This document shows, piece by piece, positions 1-5,122 of a DNA stretch of 5,326 bases; position 1 is the first letter of the stretch; each line of letters begins with the position of its first letter. Position numbers and translations under genes: made by a program. The notes beneath the pieces were generated by a model. The model made no database searches. It saw only the letters and a list, made by a program, of their open reading frames with translations, and was not told where the DNA came from. Source of the stretch: Lysinibacillus sp. (GTDB lineage: Bacteria > Bacillota > Bacilli > Bacillales_A > Planococcaceae); NCBI GenBank assembly GCA_012735355.1, contig JAAYHP010000088.1:1-5326 (forward strand). Reading direction: 5' to 3'.

Positions 1-273
1 CTAATATGTGCTCGACTTTGACTAATATCGCAATGCTCAAAGCTCGTTTTTTTCGGATTGGCTAATATTTTGACTATAGTGGCTAATTTCTTGGGCAAGT
101 TGACTAATATATGCTCGACTTTGACTAATATCGCAATGCCAAGAGCTCGTTTTTTTCGGTTTGGCTAATATTTTGTCCAAAGTGGCTAATTTCTTGGGCA
201 AGTTGACTAATATTTGCTCGACTTTGACTAATATCGCATTGACAAGAGCTCATTTTTCGGATTGCTAATATTT
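1..273. repeat. Tandem array, 103-bp period, made of ~21-bp subunits
   Basis: Two full copies (1-103 and 104-206) and a third partial copy (207 to about 273) follow each other with few substitutions. Each 103-bp copy divides into five subunits of 21, 21, 19, 21 and 21 bp; in copy 1 they start at 1, 22, 43, 62 and 83. Four of the five begin CTAATAT or CTAATTT; the third begins CTCGTTTTTTTC. The third copy has small deletions (a shorter T-run and one G lost near 264) and decays after about 273. No credible reading frame runs through it. It lies beyond the terminator of the anti-sigma gene, so it is probably intergenic. It continues to the window edge and may be longer. The function is unknown. 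It resembles the array at 5123-5326 in period and in pieces of sequence. Confidence 0.9.
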
Positions 274-333
274 AACTTGTTTTTCATTCAAGCACAATTA
301 TTTTTATTGTTTATAAATATCTTCTCCTAAAAC

Positions 334-362
334 AAAAAAGCAGATTGAAACTTTTTCCAATC
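334..362 (-). terminator. Intrinsic terminator after the sigma/anti-sigma operon
   Basis: On the minus strand, 14 bases past the anti-sigma stop codon, the arms at 362-355 and 350-343 form an 8-bp stem (GATTGGAA with TTTCAATC, including one G-U pair) around a 4-base loop. The stem is followed by TGC and then six T at 339-334. The stem is AU-rich and so only moderately strong, but its place directly after the last gene of the operon and the T-run fit a Rho-independent terminator. About 60 bases between it and the left repeat array (274-333) hold nothing I recognise. Confidence 0.7.
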
Positions 363-375
363 CACTTATCTCTCT

Positions 376-1536
376 CTAATATTCCACTTTAGGTTTCCCA
401 TACCAATTCCAAAAATCAACGACTCCAAGTGTCGCGTATTGAACATGCTTATTATCTTTCAGCTTCAGCAGTTCCTTCGTTGGCCCTGTAACAACAACGC
501 CGTAAGATTTCACTCCATTTTTATCCACATAATCAATCATTTCTTCTAAAGTTCCGTGCTCTTCTAGATGCCACACAACGCGTTTTGCTAATTTTTTATG
601 TTCCGCTAAAAACTGTAACCCATTTTTAAATGCCTTTTCCCGCAAATGCCCGCTTGCTCTTTCTGGAATTAAAGAACTCTTCTCCTCTTCCAATAAAGAT
701 TCAAAAGCATATTCATGGATTCCCCAAACTCTTGTCCCTGTAAAAACTGAATCTCGCTTTCCTTCCATCCCAGTATCGATCGCGTACCAAACGATATCTA
801 TACTATAGTCATTCAGCATTTGATACACTTCATCAATCGTATAAAAATCATCAAAACTTATTGCAACTTCAGACACGGTCCCTTCAGGCAACATGTCGAG
901 TGCGTTCCACGTTTCATTCAGCCCCCATTGTAATGACTGTTGCTCTTCTTTTGAACGACTTCCATATACTCCTGGATGAAGAAAGTCGAGATCCACTACA
1001 TATCGCAAATCTAGCCAGCTATTTGTCACATTTAGATGATTAAAACCCATCTTCCCCTCATATTTTCCGACGTATTTACTTTCACTACCTACCTGCTTTC
1101 GAAGGTCTTCTTGCAAGTCTGCATTAAAAAATACATTCGTTGATGTTACACCACCTTCTGAATAGACATTCGGAACCGTCATTTGCGTCGACGTTTGAAT
1201 GACTTTATTTGCCGTGTGCCCAACAAAAGCATAATAAAGAGCTGTAATCATCATTGATGCAAGGCTAATGCAAAAAAAGATTCCGAGAGCCGTTAAAGCT
1301 GTCATGAGCCGATTTTTCCATACCGCTTTTCTCACAATTTGATGCTGTTGTTCGTGAGTAAGCACTGGGTAAAGGGCATCTTGCGAAATTGATTTTTGCT
1401 CACCAAGATTTTCATCAACGAACTGTTCACATTCCGCACAACTTTGTATATGCTCTTCAATTTCCCGCTCTTCATCCTCTGAACATTCTCCATTCACATA
1501 TCCATTCCATTTCTCTCTCATATCTCTACACTTCAT
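376..1536 (-). CDS. Zinc-finger, single-pass membrane anti-sigma factor (RsiM/YhdL-like)
   Basis: Predicted to hold the ECF sigma factor encoded just upstream at the membrane and release it on an envelope signal. The 386-residue product starts with a zinc anti-sigma pattern: Cys3, then His29-x3-Cys33-x2-Cys36. A single hydrophobic segment follows at about residues 78-102, then a large domain, probably extracytoplasmic, of about 280 residues. The C-terminal half resembles the sigma-factor-regulator C-terminal domain of Bacillus anti-sigma proteins such as YhdL; this is recognition from memory, not a search. I chose the ATG at 1536 over an in-frame GTG at 1545. The ribosome binding site AAAGGA lies 10 bases before the ATG but almost touches the GTG. 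The start lies inside the sigma gene, an 11-base overlap that implies translational coupling. The usual cytoplasmic N-terminus and outside C-terminus are expected. The signal sensed is unknown. Confidence 0.88.
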   Translation of the reverse strand: MKCRDMREKWNGYVNGECSEDEEREIEEHIQSCAECEQFVDENLGEQKSISQDALYPVLTHEQQHQIVRKAVWKNRLMTALTALGIFFCISLASMMITALYYAFVGHTANKVIQTSTQMTVPNVYSEGGVTSTNVFFNADLQEDLRKQVGSESKYVGKYEGKMGFNHLNVTNSWLDLRYVVDLDFLHPGVYGSRSKEEQQSLQWGLNETWNALDMLPEGTVSEVAISFDDFYTIDEVYQMLNDYSIDIVWYAIDTGMEGKRDSVFTGTRVWGIHEYAFESLLEEEKSSLIPERASGHLREKAFKNGLQFLAEHKKLAKRVVWHLEEHGTLEEMIDYVDKNGVKSYGVVVTGPTKELLKLKDNKHVQYATLGVVDFWNWYGKPKVEY

Positions 1537-2035
1537 CCATCCCACTTCCTTTCATTTTTTCTTGGATTTCTTTCCGCGTTCGGAATAATGTCACTTTCAC
1601 CTTTGGAAGGGATAAGCCTAACATGTCTGCAATTTCTTGATAGGAAAAATGATAATAATCTCGTAATATAACAATGTTTTTCTTATGTACTGGTAATGAA
1701 TCAAGAATAACTAACCATTCGTTTATTTGTTGTTGATGAATAAACGTTTCCTCCGCCGCCTCCACTGTTTTCGTTGGCATCGTTGTTACATCTTCTAAAT
1801 AGGTCGTCCTCTTCTCTTTTCGGATGTAATCAATGAACGTATGATTAGCCACCTTGAATAGCCATGGTTTGATTTTTTCATCTTTGTAACTTTCGAGATA
1901 AAGGAAGGCCCGGGTAAAAGTTTCTTGTACGATGTCTTGAGCTAATGCCTCATTTTTACAAAGTGAAAAAATATATCGATAGACGTCTTGTACATATAAA
2001 GAATAGATCGTTTCTAAATTGAATTTCTTACCCAT
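1526..2035 (-). CDS. ECF (group IV) RNA polymerase sigma factor, SigM-like
   Basis: A 169-residue extracytoplasmic-function sigma factor that directs RNA polymerase to stress promoters when freed from its anti-sigma partner. Region 2 covers about residues 10-78, with the characteristic DIVQETF motif at 34-40 and the stretch KPWLFKVANHTFIDYIRK, which is very like B. subtilis SigM as I remember it. Region 4 covers about residues 112-160, with the helix-turn-helix SYQEIADMLGLSLPKVKVTL. Regions 1 and 3 are absent and the length is normal for the class. The ATG has a strong AAAGGAGG site at 2048-2041, five bases upstream. Its stop lies inside the anti-sigma gene. An ECF-type promoter stands directly upstream, pointing to autoregulation. 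Assignment to the ECF class is firm; orthology to SigM rather than SigV, SigX or YlaC is only likely, so no symbol is given. Confidence 0.95.
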   Translation of the reverse strand: MGKKFNLETIYSLYVQDVYRYIFSLCKNEALAQDIVQETFTRAFLYLESYKDEKIKPWLFKVANHTFIDYIRKEKRTTYLEDVTTMPTKTVEAAEETFIHQQQINEWLVILDSLPVHKKNIVILRDYYHFSYQEIADMLGLSLPKVKVTLFRTRKEIQEKMKGSGMDEV

Positions 2036-2057
2036 CGTGCCCTCCTTTCACTCTATC

Positions 2058-2083
2058 CACGGATGAAACAAGAAAAAGTTACA
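2058..2083 (-). promoter_or_regulatory. ECF-type promoter of the sigma/anti-sigma operon
   Basis: On the minus strand a -35 element TGTAAC (2083-2078) is followed after 16 bases by CGTG (2061-2058). This matches the Bacillus ECF pattern of an AAC-containing -35 element and a CGT-type -10 element 16-17 bases away. The -35 continues into a T-run (TGTAACTTTTTC), also typical. Transcription would begin near 2050, leaving a leader of about 15 bases that carries the AAAGGAGG site. This is a short leader and the one awkward point. The likely user is the sigma factor it precedes (inference). Confidence 0.7.
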
Positions 2084-2144
2084 CTATTTTTGGAAATACT
2101 TGATTTTATTTTAGTATAAAGATTTTTTCCTTCACAAACGCATT

Positions 2145-2171
2145 AAAAAAAGAGCATGCCAAACATGCTCT
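2145..2171 (-). terminator. Intrinsic terminator after the DUF1835 gene
   Basis: A perfect 8-bp stem (AGAGCATG with CATGCTCT; arms 2171-2164 and 2158-2151) closes a 5-base loop and runs into a tract of seven T (2151-2145) on the minus strand. The first arm overlaps the TAG stop codon of the DUF1835 gene at 2172-2170. No T-run follows on the plus strand, so it works in one direction only. It separates the serpin-to-DUF1835 block from the sigma operon, which therefore needs the promoter at 2058-2083. Confidence 0.9.
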
Positions 2172-3195
2172 AAGCCAATGATTCTTCTTTTAATCTTACT
2201 TCATAAAATCTCATTGCGCCCAAATCACCACGAGATTCAAAAACGCCTTGTTCGATTAAGTGGCGGAGGCGATATTCGATCCAATCATCACTCAAATACT
2301 GCTCTGCGTAGCCTAACACTTCTCCTATTAATCGTGCAGATTTCATAAAATCATTGTTTCCACGCTCTTTATGTAATTTTTTCATCCTTTCAATGATAAA
2401 GTGATCTTCTCGATCTTCATCAGCATCTAACACTTTGCCGTCCTTCCACGAACGTAACAAACTACTAGAACGTAAAATTTCTTGTCCTTCATTAGCCAGC
2501 TTTTGACGCTGTCCATGGCTTAACACTTCTGCTTCATAAAGTTCGTACATTGCCCACAGTTGTTCATGGGCTATTTCGCCAGTATGTCGCGGGTAATCTT
2601 CTTCTTTCGCTTTTGGTAAACGATACAGTTGGTGAAAAGCTTTATATGTATTCATCTCGATGATGTCATTCTTTTGATCTTTCATTACACGAAGAAGGAG
2701 GCGTAAACCCGTTTGCTCGCTAGCGTTTTCGCCTGTCCAAATAATGACTTTTTGAGATGCTTGAATTGCCTTTATTTTTTCAAAGGCCTGTGACATTTTC
2801 CCTTCGTACCATTCGTAATCCTCTTCATCCCATTGGTAATGTTCTTTTAGCCACTGGAGGCGACTTGCGAAGCCTTCCTCCGTATCAATCGCCTTTAATG
2901 GCCCTTCTGAAAAAGTATCCGGTATGATGATAATTTCATCTGTTTTTTCGTAAGGTGTATCTCGGAAGGCCATCTTCAGACTACCTGCTGTCGACTCGCT
3001 AAAGACAATATGGATTGTGTCAGGATTTCCAGTAGCAGACTCATTTTGTAAACTATTCATGACACTATTTCTGATGGACTTGAGAAATTGCGGAAGTTCA
3101 TCAGACGTTTGTTCAGAGCGCAATAAAATTAAATGCAATAAACTTTTCGCTTCTTGCTCCGTTAATTTGGAGATGGCTTTTTTCAATTGGTACAT
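2170..3195 (-). CDS. DUF1835 / DUF3658 domain protein of unknown function
   Basis: A 341-residue soluble protein with no signal peptide or membrane segment. Counting from the upstream ATG at 3201, an alpha-helical N-terminal part of about 60 residues leads into a DUF1835-type domain. That domain opens with the strand-plus-loop IHIVFSESTAGSLK (residues 63-76), followed by IIIIPDTFSEGPL and, later, QKVIIWTGENASEQTGLRLLL. The C-terminal third (for example SSLLRSWKDGKVLDADED, then LIGEVLGYAEQYLSDDWIEYRL) fits DUF3658, which is commonly fused to DUF1835 in Bacillus. No biochemical role is known to me. Two ATGs are possible: AAAGGA is only 2 bases from the one at 3201 but 8 from the one at 3195, so 3195 is preferred. 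The upstream ATG overlaps, as TAATG, the stop the small membrane gene would have if its frameshift were repaired. The two genes are therefore probably co-transcribed and perhaps coupled. A strong terminator follows. Confidence 0.85.
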   Translation of the reverse strand: MYQLKKAISKLTEQEAKSLLHLILLRSEQTSDELPQFLKSIRNSVMNSLQNESATGNPDTIHIVFSESTAGSLKMAFRDTPYEKTDEIIIIPDTFSEGPLKAIDTEEGFASRLQWLKEHYQWDEEDYEWYEGKMSQAFEKIKAIQASQKVIIWTGENASEQTGLRLLLRVMKDQKNDIIEMNTYKAFHQLYRLPKAKEEDYPRHTGEIAHEQLWAMYELYEAEVLSHGQRQKLANEGQEILRSSSLLRSWKDGKVLDADEDREDHFIIERMKKLHKERGNNDFMKSARLIGEVLGYAEQYLSDDWIEYRLRHLIEQGVFESRGDLGAMRFYEVRLKEESLA

Positions 3196-3220
3196 TCCCA
3201 TTATCCTTTCTGAGTTTTAA

Positions 3221-3430
3221 CTACTTTATTTGAAAATAACAATGCAATGGATGCTGCGATAGAATGAAAATAAAGGACCATGTCGAAGCTTCACCAAAGG
3301 AAACTGTTTGAGTACTTGCTGCTAGTGAAGGGCTCGGCGTATATAAGCTTGTTAAAATCCATCCTGAAATAAGTTGAAACCCGAAATAAAGTACGATGAA
3401 ACTTGCGATGAAAACGATAAATTTTTTCAT
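3221..3430 (-). CDS. Small membrane protein, C-terminus probably frameshifted
   Basis: The product as it stands has 69 residues: MKK, a hydrophobic segment at about residues 4-29 ending in YTPSP, a polar linker, and then an odd tail (FILSQHPLHCYFQIK). The ATG at 3430 has GGGGAGG five bases upstream; the frame stays open to a TTG at 3448 without a suitable site. I recognise no named family. The other frame, open from 3290 down, encodes HSIAASIALLFSNK, a convincing second membrane helix, then VVKTQKG and a TAA at 3203-3201 that overlaps the next gene's ATG as TAATG. One base missing near 3262-3272 (runs TTT and TTTT) would explain this. The repaired protein would be about 76 residues with two membrane helices. 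It heads the pair with the DUF1835 gene under an ECF-type promoter. It may be a genuine lesion or a sequencing error. Confidence 0.7.
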   Translation of the reverse strand: MKKFIVFIASFIVLYFGFQLISGWILTSLYTPSPSLAASTQTVSFGEASTWSFIFILSQHPLHCYFQIK

Positions 3431-3463
3431 ACATACCTCCCCTTTCAAATCTTACCTATCATC

Positions 3464-3489
3464 TACGAATAGGAGTAATGAAAGTTTCA
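3464..3489 (-). promoter_or_regulatory. ECF-type promoter of the small membrane / DUF1835 pair
   Basis: On the minus strand TGAAAC (3489-3484) is followed after exactly 16 bases by CGTA (3467-3464). This is the textbook Bacillus ECF (SigW-type) promoter, and it also fits related ECF factors. The -35 element begins with the TGA stop codon of the alpha-CTD-like gene, so the promoter sits tightly in the 56-base gap. The expected start near 3457 gives a leader of about 26 bases with GGGGAGG before the ATG at 3430. The match is exact in both elements and in spacing, but no expression data support it here. Confidence 0.75.
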
Positions 3490-3786
3490 AGATTCTTTTT
3501 TAAATGAAAGGCCCGCTTCTTCTAATGCCGCATGAAATTTTGGAAGAGAGGTTTTCCCAATGCCGTGAAGGGCCATCACTTCCTTTTCCGTATATTTCGC
3601 TAACTCTTCCACCGTCGTAATCCCTTTGCTTTCAAGGGCTCGTCTCGCTGGTGCTGAAAATCGCGAGAGGAACCCTTCCATTGGTTTTCGTTCTGCTTCG
3701 CACGTAGGACAAGAATTGCAATCACTACTTTTATAAAATTTGTGTCCTTTTTCGCATATTCTCAAAGTCTTTTCTGAACGTTGCAT
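3487..3786 (-). CDS. Zinc-ribbon plus RNA polymerase alpha-CTD-like helix-hairpin-helix protein
   Basis: A complete 99-residue protein. The N-terminal zinc ribbon has Cys11-x2-Gly-His15, then Cys23-x2-Cys26-x2-Cys29. The C-terminal part (about residues 39-96) has the fold pattern of the RNA polymerase alpha-subunit C-terminal domain: SAPARRALESKGITTVEEL, then the hairpin GIGKTS (75-80) and a final helix ending AGLSF. Proteins of this type occur in many Bacillus genomes as 'RNA polymerase alpha subunit C-terminal domain-containing protein', with no function known to me. By my alignment, the Arg and Asn that in E. coli alpha contact UP-element DNA (R265, N268) are Pro and Arg here, so identical DNA recognition is doubtful. 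The ATG at 3786 has AAAGGAG 8 bases upstream; an in-frame TTG at 3792 is too close to it. The gene starts 16 bases after the serpin stop, with no terminator between, so co-transcription is likely. Confidence 0.85.
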   Translation of the reverse strand: MQRSEKTLRICEKGHKFYKSSDCNSCPTCEAERKPMEGFLSRFSAPARRALESKGITTVEELAKYTEKEVMALHGIGKTSLPKFHAALEEAGLSFKKES

Positions 3787-3802
3787 TGTCAAATCTCCTT
3801 TA

Positions 3803-4561
3803 TTATTCTCCTACTATTGGATTTGAAATAAGGCCCATAAATAAAATCGACCCTGTTAAATCTTCCGTAATCGCAACAAAAAATGGGCGATTCACTTCCA
3901 TATAAAATACATCTTCAACGATAGACGACTCCTTTACCATTTCAACAGATGTCGCAGCAGCCGCTTCCGTCCCTTCTTCATTCACATCAATAAACGTTTT
4001 TTGCTTCACCTTGCTAATCCACACCGGATCGTCTCCATAAATCATTTTTGAAAAATTAGCATCGTGATGAAATGCCGTCTTCATGCCTAAATCTTGCAAC
4101 AATTCATTAAGCTCCACTTCATAATCCATTTGAAATTTTGGCAGTACAATCGTTCCTTCTCGTAGTTGAAACTCTTTATTCCAAGTTTCCCAATTAGCGC
4201 TCGTTAGCAGTTGTTTAAATTTGATAAAGTCTATTTCTTCTTTCGGCAAAATAACTTTCATACTCAAGTTTTGATTGCTACCATATGGAAGGGCGACTGC
4301 TTGGAATGCGTCATTTTCGATGTAAGCCCATTTCCTCGTTTCCTTCATAAATGGCGTTTCTTTCGTTGTGCCATCTGCTAGGTGGAATGTGCGATTTTCT
4401 GTTTCATTCGGATCAAAAGGATACGTCCAATCTCCTTTAAAATAAATCGCATTAATTAAAATCGCCACTAAGTCTGGATTTAATGGGCTTTCAACAATCT
4501 CCTTAATTTTCCCTTGAGTGGCATTGCTAACCCAATCGTTAATTCGTTTTGGGGACTGGGG
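3803..4561 (-). CDS. Serpin C-terminal fragment with reactive centre loop
   Basis: This is the second frame of the broken serpin, open from 4561; it has no clear start of its own (a GTG at 4468 has no obvious binding site). It carries LINAIYFKGDW, the classic serpin strand motif. The hinge EEGTEAAAAT has the small residues found in inhibitory serpins, so loop insertion should work. The signature MEVNRPFFVAI matches the family pattern at every position, and the end is LFMGLISNP. Counting 15 residues from the hinge Gly places P1 at Glu with Ser-Ser after it (VKE/SS). The loop is about four residues longer than in alpha-1-antitrypsin, so the cleavage point could shift to the neighbouring Lys. 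The stop TAA is at 3805-3803. Confidence 0.75.
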   Translation of the reverse strand, partial: PQSPKRINDWVSNATQGKIKEIVESPLNPDLVAILINAIYFKGDWTYPFDPNETENRTFHLADGTTKETPFMKETRKWAYIENDAFQAVALPYGSNQNLSMKVILPKEEIDFIKFKQLLTSANWETWNKEFQLREGTIVLPKFQMDYEVELNELLQDLGMKTAFHHDANFSKMIYGDDPVWISKVKQKTFIDVNEEGTEAAAATSVEMVKESSIVEDVFYMEVNRPFFVAITEDLTGSILFMGLISNPIVGE

Positions 4562-5052
4562 TCAGTTATATCTATTTCCTCGATTTTCGCATTAAAATGG
4601 TCATGAGTGTATTTCGCAAATGCATCTTGGAAAAGGTATTGTTCATTTAGCCAAATAGAGTTCGCAATTTCGAGAGTGACGTCTTTTGAATTTTCGTAAA
4701 GGGCATTCATTAAAGATGCATTCGCTTTATTTAGATTTTCGGCATCCATCGTGATATTTAATACGTTTGCCATTTCTTCTTTTGTTTCGCCATCTGCACC
4801 ATTATAGACCATCGATAAAGCCATATATAGACTAAGTGGAGAGATGAAAATGTTGCCATCTTTATTCGGATCCACTTTGGAAAGGAGTTGAAAGCCTAGC
4901 TCATTGTTTGCTGGAACGATTGACTTATAATCTTCTTTGTCATATTCCACTTTTTCAGCTATTTTTAGACTGTCATTTGCATTTTCCTCTTCACAAGCTG
5001 CATTGACACATAGAGTTGTGGCGAGTAAACATAAAAAAAGTAACTTATTCAA
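4480..5052 (-). CDS. Serpin N-terminal fragment with export signal
   Basis: This is the first frame of the broken serpin. It begins MNKLLFLCLLATTLCVNAACEE if the TTG at 5052 is used: a short positive start, a hydrophobic core and a possible cleavage site. The Cys after VNAA could be a lipidation site, but Asn at -3 is a poor lipobox, so a plain secreted protein is also possible. An ATG at 5064 (four residues longer) directly abuts AAAAGG and would leave almost no leader after the predicted promoter, so the TTG, with AGGATGGTGG before it, is preferred. Family marks are FISPLSLYMALSMVYNGADGE (helix B and following, split here as FISPLSLYMAL and SMVYNGADGE) and IANSIWLNEQYLFQ. Residues after ITDPSPQ are out of frame, down to a TAG-type stop at 4480, and are not serpin sequence. 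Confidence 0.75.
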   Translation of the reverse strand: MNKLLFLCLLATTLCVNAACEEENANDSLKIAEKVEYDKEDYKSIVPANNELGFQLLSKVDPNKDGNIFISPLSLYMALSMVYNGADGETKEEMANVLNITMDAENLNKANASLMNALYENSKDVTLEIANSIWLNEQYLFQDAFAKYTHDHFNAKIEEIDITDPSPQNELTIGLAMPLKGKLRRLLKAH

Positions 5053-5077
5053 ATGAACCACCATCCTTTTAATATTA

Positions 5078-5104
5078 GACAGTTGGAATTTGGAAAAAGT
5101 TACA
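5078..5104 (-). promoter_or_regulatory. Probable ECF-type promoter of the serpin gene
   Basis: On the minus strand TGTAAC (5104-5099) is followed after 17 bases by TGTC (5081-5078), continuing TAATA. The common ECF -10 element is CGTC, so there is one mismatch. The 12-mer TGTAACTTTTTC is identical to that in the sigma operon promoter. The expected start near 5071 gives a leader of about 19 bases to the TTG at 5052 but only about 7 to the ATG at 5064. No good SigA promoter is visible as an alternative. Weaker than the other two because of the imperfect -10 element. Confidence 0.5.
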
Positions 5105-5122
5105 ATTTAGTTTGCATATAAT

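Larger units (their letters stand above)
3803..5052 (-). pseudogene. Secreted serpin (serine protease inhibitor family), broken by a frameshift
   Basis: Two consecutive frames together encode one full serpin of about 416 residues, the normal size for the family plus an export signal. The first frame is good up to ITDPSP and then turns to nonsense. The second frame, open from 4561, supplies KRINDWVSNATQGKIKEIVE and then continues to the end. The switch falls at 4547-4554, where CCCC meets AAAA on the coding strand; one extra base in either run joins the frames. Serpins trap target proteases by a suicide mechanism and are uncommon in bacteria. An ECF-type promoter precedes the gene, and the alpha-CTD-like gene follows 16 bases after the stop. 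Because all family motifs survive on both sides, the break is either very recent or an assembly error. The two parts are described separately. Confidence 0.88.

Noticed and set aside
1..273. CRISPR array
   Set aside because: The units are contiguous with no unique spacers. The 103-bp copies are nearly identical throughout, and no cas gene is present.
346..351. TGAAAC on the plus strand as a fourth ECF promoter
   Set aside because: It is part of the terminator hairpin, and no CGT-type -10 element follows at 16-17 bases.
861..1043. Plus-strand open frame of 60 codons
   Set aside because: It is antisense to the well-supported anti-sigma gene, with no binding site and no recognisable sequence.
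1389..1640. Plus-strand open frame of 83 codons
   Set aside because: It is antisense to the sigma/anti-sigma junction, and both of those genes are clear.
3017..3220. Plus-strand open frame of 67 codons
   Set aside because: It is antisense to the N-terminal part of the DUF1835 gene and has no start signal.
3260..3275. Programmed -1 ribosomal frameshifting in the small membrane gene
   Set aside because: The runs TTT and TTTT are not arranged as a slippery heptamer in the reading frame, and I see no strong hairpin just downstream. A simple indel is more likely.
3375..3397. TGAAAC followed by CGAT on the plus strand inside the small membrane gene
   Set aside because: The spacing is only 13 bases, and it points antisense to all genes.
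5117..5122. TATAAT on the plus strand as a promoter reading into the right array
   Set aside because: No -35 element lies at 16-18 bases; the nearest TTGGAA-like sequence is 21 bases away. A lone -10 hexamer in AT-rich DNA is weak evidence.
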